Assembly: GCA_024195265.1 (NCBI GenBank)
Contig: JAJLRJ010000005.1
Span: 32,205,536 to 32,269,535, forward strand
Length of the DNA stretch: 64,000 nt
Direction of reading: 5' to 3'
From: Dendrophyllia cribrosa
Lineage: Eukaryota; Cnidaria; Anthozoa; Scleractinia; Dendrophylliidae
Part shown: positions 1-10,062 of the stretch, in pieces
Position numbering within the stretch: the stretch's first letter is position 1
Layout of the letters: the number at the start of each line of letters is the position of its first letter
Notes under the pieces: generated by a model
What the model was told of the DNA's origin: nothing
What the model saw: only the letters and a program-made list of their open reading frames with translations
Database searches by the model: none
Position numbers and translations under genes: made by a program

Positions 1-212
1 TGCAGAAATAAGGATGTAGGTTAATTTAGCTACAACCAGTATTAGTCATGCTAGTTTCTCAAACAAAAAAAATTAAAACTCTATCTTGGTCTCAAACTTT
101 GGGAAACTTTCTTCTTGTGTTCATTTATCTATTTATATAGTGCACTTGTATCAAGAAGCTGCAGATAATCTCTAGGGCAGTTGGGGAATCCTTTCATGGT
201 TTTACCCTCATT
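1..212. other. AT-rich flank, no gene seen
   Basis: No open frame or repeat with a recognisable relative elsewhere in the window was found here. It lies just outside the left DIRS terminal motif. Confidence 0.4.
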
Positions 213-281
213 TTGATTCTACCAGGTCATCGCAGCAGAGATTCCATGAGATAGCGCATGCACGTAGCTGGTCAATTTTGT
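213..281 (+). repeat. Left terminal repeat of a DIRS-like element
   Basis: This stretch carries the motif TCTACCAGGTCATC followed by GAGATAGCGCATG. The same sequence appears in direct orientation at about 5597-5664. An inverted version (GATGACCTGGTAGAA) lies at about 5519-5556 and 5779-5795. DIRS elements have inverted terminal repeats plus an internal complementary region near the right end, and the copy arrangement fits that plan. The exact terminus cannot be fixed by eye. Confidence 0.5.
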
Positions 282-465
282 GCTTGCGTTGCCATCTTGG
301 CCATGCTGGTCTTTTAGCACAGGACAATCTGGTGTTTATCTTCAACATCCTGCCATCAGATACGTCCATATTCCTCTTAAAACTGAGAGGAAAGGTTCTT
401 AAACAACACAGGCGGTTTATTCTTGCATAGCAAGGTTTTTTTACTGCCATATTATTTCATCAATT

Positions 466-1215
466 ATGTTTTCATCGGGCTCCGGCGCACTCGATGACAT
501 ACTCAGTGTGACCACTTTGGTCAACACCGATGAGCCAAATTCACAGAATTTGGCAAAAGAATCCTTTTCCGAGAGTTCTGGAAGAACCAAGGAATCGAGG
601 AAAAGACAACCGTCTTCATCTAAGACCACTCTGGACAGTGGCGCGAACGCGAGTCAGACAACTAACTCTGATCATGGTGAGCAAGAAGTTACGCTCCACA
701 AGAAGATTGATCTCTTGAGGGGACTTGTGCAAGATATGGAACCCGTGGTGAAAACTTTACAAGAAGCTCACGATGCCTCACTATTGCAAGACGGGGACGA
801 TGATCCTTTGTCTTTCAGTGAGAGCGATGAGGAACCCCCGAGAAAACGATCGAGATCCGAGCAAACATTGGACAAACAGCCCAGTTCTAACAAGACAACA
901 GAACCAGCTACCCACTCTCTTAGCAAGGTGGATTCCCTTGTCACTGAAGTCACGGGACCAGCGATCTCGGAAATAATCGCAAACGTCCTTAACAACATAC
1001 TCGCCAGTGGTCTTAATGAACAAGCCACTCAGCGACGTAAAGATGACATCCATAGACCTTCAAACAGCAAGTTACTTGCACAAACTTGTGTCAATCTTGA
1101 AATATGAGATATTGCGAAAAAGCAGACACGAAGCATGGATGCTAGGTTGCAAGGCTTACAGGACACCCCGATTACAGTCAAAACCGGTCAAGCGTTCCCG
1201 CCAAGAATGAATTAA
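466..1215 (+). pseudogene. DIRS-like gag, interrupted by one stop codon
   Basis: An open frame of 213 codons is rich in Ser, Thr, Glu and Asp, with a basic cluster (PPRKRSRSE) in the middle, as in gag proteins of DIRS retrotransposons. After the TGA at 1105-1107 the same frame stays open to TAA at 1213-1215. The read-through part has RSMDARLQGLQD, which matches the conserved gag block where a Trp precedes a charged stretch and a D-x-R-L-Q-x-L-Q motif. The stop sits where family members have Trp, so TGG to TGA is the likely lesion. The frame lies 0.2 kb inside the left terminal motif. Family assignment is from memory of DIRS gags. Confidence 0.65.
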
Positions 1216-1238
1216 TAAATTCATTATTGCAAATTTGA

Positions 1239-1780
1239 TTTCATTACTCGTTTCAATAATCCGCTCTTCGAATAAATAATGCAAAATTCAAAATAGGCCT
1301 CGATTCAAAAATCGAATTTTGATTGGATTAATGAACAAAAGGTTTATGCTATATATGGAATACTTAGCACCAGGTTGACCGCGACTTGTCAACAAAGATG
1401 GCGGCAAGATCTCCGTCTTCCTCGTGTGAGGAAAAGATAGGTTTATAATCCATTTTGTTGGGAAACTTTTCCTCTTTTCAAGCATTAGTGCATGGTAACT
1501 ATTATGGCTATAGTTTGCCGTTATTGGAAAAATCAGATTTATGGAGCGCTGTATGAGAAGGCTTTCGGAGATACAAAAAAATATCAACAATTACATGGCT
1601 CTCGCTATACTTCTTCCTCGAATTTTCCCAAATAACCACGAGTTTATATCAATTTGCGATTGATATAAAGCCTAAACCTTTTGTTCATTAATCCAATCAA
1701 AATTCGATTTTTGAATCAAGGCTTATTTTGAATTTTGCATTATTTATTCGAAGAGCGGATTATTGAAACGAGTAATGAAA
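1239..1780. repeat. Foldback with 108-bp inverted arms between gag and recombinase
   Basis: The left arm (1239-1346) is the near-perfect reverse complement of the right arm (1673-1780), with a 326-bp loop. The right arm supplies the first 15 or so codons of the downstream recombinase frame, so the left arm holds an inverted copy of the start of that gene. The loop has no recognised gene. It may be an inverted duplication or a small foldback element placed between gag and recombinase. Confidence 0.85.
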
Positions 1781-2691
1781 AAACTTATTCTTCAGCCTGG
1801 AGAAAGTGGACTTGTTGGTGTTGTGAACAACAAGTCAATCCACTTTCAGCATCTTTAGATTCCGTGTTAAACTTCCTGGCCAGTCAGTTTAAGGCAGGCC
1901 TGGAGTATCGTACTCTTAACGTCTATCGTTCAGCTCTGTCTGCAACACACCCACAAATTGAAGGTTTCAATGTTGGGGAACACCCCCTTGTAGTTCAGCT
2001 ATTAAAAGGGATTTTCAACTCCCGCCCACCAGTACCGAGATACACATCTACGTCGGATGTTAGCAAAGTTACGAGTTATTTGGAAGGTTTGGGTTCTAAT
2101 GAGCAACTATCATTAAAGCAGCTTAGTAGAAAACTGGCATTTTTGCTCGCTATTACTTCAGCGGAGAGGGGCTCTGAATTAATAGCCCATGATTTACGTT
2201 TCAGACGATTTCACCCTGAAGGTGTTTCTTTCAACCTCCCAGAACTGACTAAAGGGGTTTGGGTTGGAAAACCTTTAAAGACCTCTTTTCATTCTAGTTT
2301 CCCAGAGAATGAACTGCTTTGCCCATGCTCATGTCTTAAACAGTATGAAATGCGAACACAGGCTTTTAGGACAGACTCAGTTTCTGAACCAAACAAGTTA
2401 TTTCTCTCTGTGAATAACCCTCATAAGCCTGTGAGTTCTGCTACCCTGTCTCATTGGGTTAAGAACTGTCTGTTGGAAGCTGGAATTGATAGCAAAGTGT
2501 TCAAGGCTCACTCCACTCGTGGAGCAGCTACTTCTGCAGCACTGAGGGCAGGCATCTCTATTCCAGAAATAGTCCGTCTAGCTGACTGGACAAATGAGAC
2601 CACTTTCAAAAAGTTTTATTACCGTCCTGTTTGGAATGCTAGTGTTGGCCGCTCTGTTCTAGCTAGTGCTGCAGTGGAGCAAGGGTCTTGA
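1735..2691 (+). CDS. DIRS-type tyrosine recombinase, 318 codons, open
   Basis: The product would cut and rejoin DNA through a tyrosine intermediate to integrate an extrachromosomal element. The N-terminal SAM-like core-binding part spans about residues 10-110. The catalytic part has Arg145 in AERGSE, the HSTRGA block (His259, Arg262), ADW at 283-285, and FYYRP at 294-298, which holds the catalytic Tyr. The length fits DIRS recombinases. The frame has no internal stop. The ATG at 1735 is simply the first in frame; because the first codons lie in the foldback arm, the native start may be elsewhere. It differs clearly from the second recombinase at 3.6-5.4 kb, so these are two element families. 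It has no linked reverse transcriptase of its own and is flanked by foldbacks on both sides. Confidence 0.8.
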   Translation: MHYLFEERIIETSNEKTYSSAWRKWTCWCCEQQVNPLSASLDSVLNFLASQFKAGLEYRTLNVYRSALSATHPQIEGFNVGEHPLVVQLLKGIFNSRPPVPRYTSTSDVSKVTSYLEGLGSNEQLSLKQLSRKLAFLLAITSAERGSELIAHDLRFRRFHPEGVSFNLPELTKGVWVGKPLKTSFHSSFPENELLCPCSCLKQYEMRTQAFRTDSVSEPNKLFLSVNNPHKPVSSATLSHWVKNCLLEAGIDSKVFKAHSTRGAATSAALRAGISIPEIVRLADWTNETTFKKFYYRPVWNASVGRSVLASAAVEQGS

Positions 2692-2702
2692 AGCTTTGAA
2701 CA

Positions 2703-3121
2703 TACATTGTTATATCGAGACGAGTATTATGATGTACAATTGAAGATTATGCAAGGGCTGCTTGCAGCCTGCAGTATAATTATAATTGTACGAATAATAG
2801 GAGGCGAGATATAACAATGTAACTCCCTCCCGCCACTTTCCCTTGTTTTGTATGTTAATGTTGATGTTTTAATTTCTTCACAGATCGTTAGCCACCAGTT
2901 GTTACGCTCCACAAAAAGGCGAGGTTACTAAGGGGCGCTGTCAGATATAGCAGGGTGGCCTCGTTTTGAGTTTTTAAGCTGTTTTTTCAGAGTTGTAAGC
3001 TTTAAAAATGCTGTCATTGAAGCAAAATAAAGGCATTTACATTGTTATATCTCGCCTCCTATTATTCGTACAATTATAATTATACTGCAGGCTGCAAGCA
3101 GCCCTTGCATAATCTTCAATT
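2703..3121. repeat. Foldback with 85-bp inverted arms after the recombinase
   Basis: Arms 2738-2822 and 3037-3121 are reverse complements of each other around a 214-bp loop. A shorter, diverged direct copy of the right arm start lies just upstream at about 2703-2740. The right arm ends exactly where the RNase H frame of the next DIRS segment begins, so the foldback marks a rearrangement joint between two DIRS families. Confidence 0.85.
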
Positions 3122-3700
3122 ACACCAGCACATATCCCAGGGGTTGAGAACACTGAAGCAGACCTTGCTTCTCGAGTCTTTAATGATCAGACAGAGTGGA
3201 AACTTGATCCGCAAATATTGACAGACATTTTTACCCTATTTGGCAAACCTGATCTTGACTTGTTTGCATCTCGACTTAACCATCAGTTAAGTCATTATGT
3301 ATCTTGGACCCCTGATCCTAATGCTATTGGGGTAGATGCTTTCACTTTTGACTGGGGCACACAATATAACTATGCTTTTCCTCCCTTCAGTCTCATTCCA
3401 CAGGTCCTGCAAAAATTGGAGGAAGCCCAAGCAGACATTGTCCTGTTGTCCTGATGGCTCCTCATTGGCCAACACAGTTCTGGTTTCCCAAATTGACAAG
3501 ACTCCTCATACAGAATCCCGTGCTACTTCCCGATCCACCCAACCTTGTGCGCCTGCTCTTCAATCCAGGAAAGGAACACCCTCTGGGGGGAAACTACTGC
3601 TAATGGGATGTCACTTGTCAGGGAAAGCCTCCAAGACAAAGGTATTTCAGAGAGAACTCAAGAGATCATCCTCAAATCTTGGAGGGAGGGAACCCAGAAG
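3122..3700 (+). pseudogene. DIRS RT/RNase H polyprotein, C-terminal part
   Basis: The frame opens with HIPGVENTEADLASR, the end of the RNase H domain, followed by DLFASRLNH and SWTPDPNAIGVDAF. Then come the FPPFSLIPQVLQK block and, after a frameshift near 3450, MAPHWPTQFWFPKL. This order is the usual C-terminus of DIRS reverse transcriptase-RNase H proteins, which overlaps the recombinase gene. The RT domain itself and the N-terminal part are missing, removed at the foldback joint. Further stops follow near 3600. It is not functional. Confidence 0.75.
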
Positions 3701-4035
3701 CAGTACCGAACGTATTTACAGAAGTGGACCACATTCAGCAGTGGACGGGGTATTGATCCCATTCAACCAGCCATATCAGGAGTCTTAGACTTTCTCACTG
3801 AACTGTTTGATAGTGGCCTGGGTTACAGTGGCCTGAATACAGCTCGCTGCGCTCTTTCATCAGTCATTCACTTGGATGGTAACAAAACTGTGGGTTCCCA
3901 CCCATTAGTTAATCGTTTTCTTAAAGGAGTGTTTAACACCAGGCCATGTGTATCTAGATATCAATTTATATGGGACACATCACTTGTTTTATCATATCTT
4001 AAACAATTACGGCCATTTGGATCCTTAAACCTTAA

Positions 4036-4583
4036 AGGGGCTATGTCGCGAGGTTTGGCCTAATTTTCGAAACTTTAATTTACACTTTTATCCGCTGATA
4101 CAAAACAGGATTTGAAACGGAACCAGTGGTCACGTACACAAGAGCCATTGCTTGTTTTGATCTAAGTCCAACAATTTCATCGCTCTTTTCTCAAGCAAAA
4201 CAAAATCAGAAAAATGTTAGGTTTGTCTGTGGCAGTAAAGAAGTACAAAGCGAAGACTCTGGTACCATGTTAATATGCTGAAATGTACTATATTTAGCCA
4301 ACAGAGAAGAAGAACCTTCGTCCATGACATTCCATGGTCAACTGATTTCTATCGCTGCTCGTACATATTGAGATATTTAGCCGTACGATTTCAGAATCGG
4401 AAAAATAACCGGGCCAAAATGAAGACAAATAGATTATTTACATATGTGAAAAATCTGAGACCATTTGGTGAACACAGCACTGCAGGATTGAATGGATTGG
4501 ACGATGATGGCGTAAACTTGAAAAACAGCCACCGGACGTTTTTCAAGATTGGAGCTTGCGTGACACCTCGCGACATAGCCCCT
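4036..4583. mobile_element. TTAA-flanked MITE inserted in the recombinase
   Basis: Both ends carry the 18-bp inverted repeat AGGGGCTATGTCGCGAGG. TTAA flanks the element at 4032-4035 and 4584-4587. Removing the element and one TTAA restores the recombinase frame exactly (…NLK|DLTLK…). TTAA duplication is the hallmark of piggyBac-type transposition. The interior encodes no transposase: the longest frame, 4275-4616, runs out through the right end and has no recognised domain. It is therefore non-autonomous. Confidence 0.85.
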
Positions 4584-4991
4584 TTAAAGATCTCACCCTT
4601 AAGGTGGTTATGTTAATCACATTGGTCACGGGTCAGAGATGCCTATCTATCCATCTTACGAATTTAGATAGCATGCAACAGAATGCGGATCACAATAAAT
4701 TTGTCATCATAGACCTTGTCAAACAATCTGCTCCAGGCAGAAAACAGCCTGAGCTCATTCTCCCAGCTTTTAAGGAAGATTACAGGATTTGTGTCTACTC
4801 AGTTCTCACCAAGTATATTAAGCGTACTGCACCTCATAGAGGTGGGAAAACTAGATTGTTTATTAGTTTTGTTAAGCCGTTTTAAACAGTGTCTAAGGAC
4901 ACTATTTCACATTGGATTAAGTCTGTCATGATTAAGTCTGGTATTGATGTTAACATGTTAAAGCCTCATAGCACTAGAGCTGCTTCAACTA

Positions 4992-5255
4992 CAAGCAGTT
5001 GCAAAAAGGTTGAGACACTTTCCAAAAAAAATGTTCATTCCGTATAAAAGCGACCGCGTAACACAAATGAAATTAATGCCATGTGCTACTGACCCCCCTC
5101 CCCCTTTCAATGTTGATGACTGTTAGTTTGAATGGCATTTTTGATCTGGTACAACATTGATAAGGGGGGACGGGGTGGGGACTTGTTGAAAACCATGTTA
5201 GCCTCGAAATATGCACTACAGTACACAATGTCTCAACTCTTTTTGCAATTGCTTG
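4992..5255. mobile_element. TA-flanked MITE inserted in the recombinase
   Basis: Ends are inverted repeats beginning CAAGCAGTTGCAAAAAGG (left) and CAAGCAATTGCAAAAAG (right, reverse complement), followed by TTGAGACA on both sides. TA flanks it at 4990-4991 and 5256-5257, as for Tc1/mariner elements. The middle has a C-rich tract, then TCAATGTTG, and later ACAACATTG before a G-rich tract, so the core can also fold. The interrupted recombinase frame resumes after it. It has no coding capacity. Confidence 0.8.
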
Positions 5256-5518
5256 TAGCAAAGCAACTCATGCCAGGTACCCGTCGATGCCATTCTTCAG
5301 GCAGCCTCCTGGAAAGGAGATTGTACCTTTTGGAAATTTTATTGCAAACCCATTGTATAAAATGTTTCTCAGTTTGGCCAGGCTATTCTTGGCACTAGTT
5401 CAGGGGTGTAAACCTTTCCAGTTTGCTGTTTGCATTTACAGTTAATAAACTATTACACCTGATGTGGTTTTTAGGTGTTATTTGACTTTTTCATCTTCGT
5501 GTCCATATTGCTTTAAAA

Positions 5519-5838
5519 TCTCATGAAATCTCTGCATGCGATGACCTGGTAGAATTGTAAATTACGAGGCTTACCTGTAAGATGTAGTTTGATTGAGGTT
5601 CTACCAGGTCATCACAGCAGCAGAGATTACATGAGATAGCGCATGCGCGTAGCTGGTCAATATTTAAAAATAATACTGAGTGTCCATATCAAAAAAATAA
5701 ACAGTATCCCAGTAAACTGGGCTATGTGAGAACCCAGGGAGGGTAGCAACTGGGTGGGCATGTAATCTCTGCTGCTGTGATGACCTGGTAGAACCTCAAT
5801 CAAACTTCACCTTACAGGTAAGCCTTGTTTAATTTACA
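5519..5838. repeat. Right end of the DIRS region: inverted terminal and internal complementary repeats
   Basis: A motif inverted to the left end lies at 5519-5556. It is followed by a foldback whose arms (about 5551-5633 and 5757-5838) share the series GGCTTACCTGTAAG, GATTGAGGTTCTACC, AGGTCATCACAGCAGC and AGATTACATG, around a loop of about 123 bp. The left arm also matches the element's left end in direct orientation. This fits DIRS termini plus internal complementary region, although part could be a separate foldback insertion. Confidence 0.6.
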
Positions 5839-5889
5839 ATTTTCAAACACGTTCTCTTTGAGAACCTTAACAATCTTTAAAAGGTCTTG

Positions 5890-6420
5890 TTAACATCCTT
5901 TTTTTCTATGATCCCCAGAAACCTTTTTTATTCCAAGCTCGTTGTCATCAATGTCTGTTGATGTTTTCATCTTAATAAAAGCTCTTAAGATTCTTGTCAC
6001 ACTTTCCTCAGAAATGTTTGCCCCAAGCACCCCCTTAATGCCCTTGAGCCCATGATTGTCATGTTCAAGGTCTAGATCCATAAAAACATTGTTACCCATC
6101 CCTCCTTTTTTAACAGTTCTGTTCGACACCATACGTTTAGCCTCCCGTGGGGTTAGAAGAGCTGATATCTGAAACATTTGGTAAAGGGCTTCAAGGCAGT
6201 ATTTTGTTCTACCACTGCCATCTTGATAGAAGTGGAGCAAAAAAATAATAATTAATGCACCTGACCAGTTGCCCGCTATCTCCTTCTTTCCCTGCATCTG
6301 CAAAGTTTCGTACTAACAAGCCAATATTTAAGAAACTGCAGTGGTAGTCGTACTCATTATTTTTAATTTTGATAGAATCTTCGTCCCTAGGATCATCAGG
6401 AACAGTGTTTATTAGGACAG
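5890..6420 (-). pseudogene. DUF6589-type protein, C-terminal relic
   Basis: On the minus strand, a 137-codon frame (6303 down to 5890) has GRTKYCLEALYQMFQ, then LTPREAKRMVSNRTVKKGG, then DLDLEHDNHGLK and ANISEESVTRILRAF. I recognise this order as the DUF6589 family, common in cnidarian genomes and of unknown function. Upstream on the same strand another frame (DPRDEDSIKIKNNEYDY, then NIGLLVRNFADAGKEGD) continues the family pattern. The two are joined by a frameshift near 6240. The N-terminal two thirds are absent. It is a fragment, probably from a mobile gene. Confidence 0.6.
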
Positions 6421-6790
6421 GTTCATTGATGACAAGCGCTGCGGACCAGTGATCCAGCCGTTGTTAGGAGAAGGATCTGAAAACCAGACTCCCTTAAAAG
6501 GCTGAAAATCGAGCCTAGCTTTTCTCAAACTCTTTTTTACTAAAAAAAGAAATGTGTTATTCCTGCTGAACGAAGTCATAAATAAGACCATCTTGTTTTG
6601 CTTTTATTTTTTTGTCTTTAATTTTGTTATTTGACATCTCCAAATCAGTGTATGAACAGAACTTTCATTCTGATTATTGATTCCTTTACTTGAGTACCTG
6701 TTAAATGTTTTCAAGAAAGATTACAAAATTTTATCTTACCCAAACCCACGTAGGAATGTAAAATGTTAATACAATGTCATATTTCTACAT
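6421..6790. other. Intergenic, no feature recognised
   Basis: The stretch is AT-rich. Its 3' end is pyrimidine-rich and ends in TAGCAG just before the next frame, which could be a splice acceptor for the transposase relic. Nothing else was seen. Confidence 0.35.
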
Positions 6791-6796
6791 TAGCAG

Positions 6797-9700
6797 GAAA
6801 ACCACAGTGGATCATATCAGCCCACAACTGCAGAAGCATTCTACAACAACAACGAAAATTGGCCCATCTTCCAGTCTCGCAAGAAAGAGAGGTACACCAT
6901 TAGGAAAGCTGTCATGATATTGATGCATCACAGTGCAACCGAAAAGTGTACCAAAACACCACTGAAAGTAGGAAGAAATTTATCATTTCTCGTGGATATC
7001 AGTTCTTTTAAGGACTGGGAACTGGTCAGACATGAATGGCAAGTACCCTCATCCCTTACGTACTGGGTAGGTAATGTAGGTGATGATGAAAGTGTGGGAA
7101 TCCTCTGTAAGAAGAAAGTGCCACTCAAAAATGACGGTGACAATCACATCCATATCAACTCAAGAAAGAACGATGCCAGCCAGTGTCACTCAATTTTCTT
7201 TTTAATGGGAGCGAGTGGAGAAATCATGGAACAAACGTGCTTGCTCCAGTATCATATAGCCAAGGAAGATACAGACAAAGTTCAGTTTGAGGTCGCCCCT
7301 CACAGAAATAGAAAGCACGGAAGAAAACCCTTCTACCCTCTGCAGAAGAGTACAATGTAAGCGATCAAAAATGAACTAGCTTCGAACAGACCTTGCTCAC
7401 AGGAACATTTGTGATATTGCCGGAGGAGTCTTTAGTGCAGAACAACCTGGCCAACTGCCAAGATCGCGTAAGCAAATGTATGACCTGAGGCATAAAATGG
7501 GCAAAGCAGACCACGTTGATGAGCTGCTACTATACATAAAGCACACAGAAGAGTCCGTTATTCTAAAACATCATGATGTGCCAGAGGATTTGTGGGTCTT
7601 AGGCAAACCACATGTGCCTCGATCTTTCCCGTTTTTTTTTTAAGTCGTGAATAAGACTTGCAGTTACTGAAGAAATCGTAAACCATTGGTAACCTGTTTT
7701 GAATTTGTTGATGTTACACTTCGATAATAGCATACATAGAGTGAATGGGAGTAAACCGAGTCCGCCATTACGGGCGTTGTGTTTATGAATGCTTGATGAG
7801 CTGAAACGTCGGTTTGGGAAAAGGTTAGGGTTCTTTTAGTTGTTATTATTGTTTGGCAAGGATATCTGACATAAATAAAGAAGGAAAAGGTAAGTTTATC
7901 CCGTAATTTTCATTTTCGCAAGTAAACAATCCTTCGTGTGAGGCTCACAAACATTGCTGAGCTGAGTTTCTGCAGTACGGACTGTAATTCATATTTAAAG
8001 CATTGTTGATAAAAATCACAGTGGATTTTACCTGCAACGTGTTTGCTATACACTCTGCAGAATAACCCAGCACTCCTTCAGCTACACACAAAGGTTTTAA
8101 AGGTCCTTCTTTGGTAAAAGATATTGGTACGTGGATCTGCAACATAAGGGAAGTAGTCATAACATGTACAATCTAAGAGAACCCACCTTGTGTAGGGTAG
8201 GAAAAGGTCTGATGGTTGTTTCATGTTCTCGATTTGCCTCGCAAGGAGCCTTTGATTGTACTTCAGAAGCAGTCATCCCTTCAGCGTTGACCCTACCTTT
8301 AACTTTGGAGAGTTTGAAGTCACCCCTTATTTGTATAAACATTTGCTGTTGAAGTGCAAACAAACGAACAAGTCACCCTTTTTCATCGGACTGACAGCAA
8401 TTCATCATAGTAAGACCAAGGCTGCTTATAAGAAGATCGCATCAGCTGTTGTCGCAAATTCTCCGGAACTAGCAGCAAAAGGGAGAGGTTTTATAATGGA
8501 CGATGAACAGGCACTACACGACACTCTTGGAGAGTCGATGAAGCAAGCTACGGGATCCTGTTGCTTTAATCACTTTCACCAAAACTGCAAGAAGAAGCCA
8601 ACTGACATAGGGATCTGCAGACAACAAGACCAAAAGTTCTTTATTGACATGGTCTTTGGAGATGATGACAAAGCCACACAGGACAGTGATGAATTGAAAG
8701 CACGTCTCGATGCTGCTTGACAACCTTTAGAAGAGGAAGTAAAACGGCTGAGCACTCCAACAGCTACATTTGCGGCATATCCAAACAACCACAAAAAATG
8801 ATGAAAAAATCAATGATTTAATTGTCAAGAAAGAAGGCAGGGATGCCTTGTGATGAGTCTGAAATCCGAGGAAGTGCTACACAAATCAGTCGGAAACTGT
8901 AAACAACAAATTAACAAGGCAAAAAGAGGCTGTGACAAAAAATGATAAGAAAACCAACATGTCAAAACTTGAGTTCGTGAGAGATGTCTAGGAGCAAGTC
9001 GATCATCAGCAGCAGAGTGAACTTTCCTTGCAAATCTTTCGCCTTGATGAGGAATCAGGCTTGCAAACTTTGCACATATTTACAGGTGGAGCCTGAAAGA
9101 TGGTTTGATTGGACAGCCAATGAAAGGGATCAGTGCATCAAAGGTTTCAACAAGCTTACCATGGAAAATGTCATTGCTACGAAAAAGATTGAAATCAAGC
9201 AAATTCTCTTCAAGACGAACCCACGCAGTGGCTAGAATTTCCAGATGTCATCAGCTCGCTCTACACCATCAACGAGTTGTCGAATGGCCTTATTTGCACC
9301 ATTATTAAGGAGGCAGAGAAACTTCTCAACACCACAAATGCCATTGAAAGCGTACCTTCGTTAAACCCCCCGAGAAACCTCGAAAAGTATTTTGTTGCCG
9401 CAAAGGACTGTAAGAAGCGCATGTACAAGTGTACAGTGCATCGCGATCATGTTACTTGCACATGCCCCTCTTACAAGTACAATGCACTCTGCAAGCATGG
9501 CCAAATGCATCGCTAACAAAGAGGGGATTTTGAAAGAACACATTGAGTTTGTGATGAGATCTCCACGTTGTTCTAAGCCTCTCAAAAGTGGTCTCGTTGA
9601 GCCTGACAAGAATGCTGCAGGACAGAAAGGGGGAACGCACAAGAACCCTTGGTGTTCAAACCGCAGTCACACCAACAGCAATACCCCACAGGCTGCACCT

Positions 9701-10062
9701 GCCCAAGCGATACCTTTTACAGAGATCCATCACAACAACGAACCAGTTGTTGTTTGCTTTCTCTCTGATGAGCCAAGAGCTACAGAATGCAAGCAGTGTG
9801 GCACAGCTTTCCCAAGAGGATTGTTCGTTGCACCATACGATATCGTATTATCGCACAACGAGAAATGGATGTATCCCGATCCAAAGTGCCCAGGCAACAA
9901 GTTTCCTTCTTCACGGCATATCACCAAGTACTACTGTGTAAAAAAAGACTGCTATGAAGAGATTCCCCTACTTCAACAGCAAATACTTCGACATCACAGT
10001 ACAAATCGATGCAAAACTAAAAGATGCCAATAGAAACCTCATCAAAGAGGGGTTTGGCTGTT
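6797..10062 (+). pseudogene. MULE-like transposase with SWIM zinc finger, degraded
   Basis: A chain of collinear frames covers one long transposase. The pieces are: 6797-7360 (N-terminal, DNA-binding-like, ending at a stop); 7400-7640 with NICDIAGGVFSAEQPGQL and VPEDLWVLGKPHVPR; a ~600-bp interruption; 8253-8720 with HPFSVDPTFNFGEFEV, TAIHHSKTKAAYKK and FIMDDEQALHDTL; a decayed stretch to 9240; 9277-9516 with the SWIM finger CTCPSYKYNALCKH; and 9480-10062 with FLSDEPRATECKQCG and a final frame RFPYFNSKYFD. The Asp of DPTFNF and the Asp-Asp-Glu of MDDEQAL sit where MULE catalytic residues are expected. There are at least five frame changes and several stops, so it is inactive. Family placement is by pattern memory; related SWIM transposases are an alternative. 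Confidence 0.65.
7641..8252. other. Non-coding interruption within the transposase relic
   Basis: Transposase similarity stops at a run of ten T near 7630 and resumes near 8253. The 0.6 kb between shows no open frame I recognise. It could be an intron or an inserted element; no clear terminal repeat or target duplication was seen. Confidence 0.4.

Larger units (their letters stand above)
3600..5360 (+). pseudogene. Second DIRS tyrosine recombinase, split by two MITEs
   Basis: The frame starts around 3600 and overlaps the RNase H frame. The core-binding part (SWREGTQKQY, then the LKGVFNTRP block) runs to 4031 and stops at a 548-bp insertion. It resumes at 4588 with DLTLKVVMLITLVTGQRC, where the catalytic Arg lies. 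There is a nonsense codon at 4883-4885, then HSTRAAST at 4967-4990. A second insertion (264 bp) follows, and the C-terminus resumes near 5290 as DAILQAASWKGDCTFWKFY with the catalytic Tyr near 5340. A small frameshift lies between 5257 and 5290. The separate pieces cover the whole domain. Confidence 0.75.
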
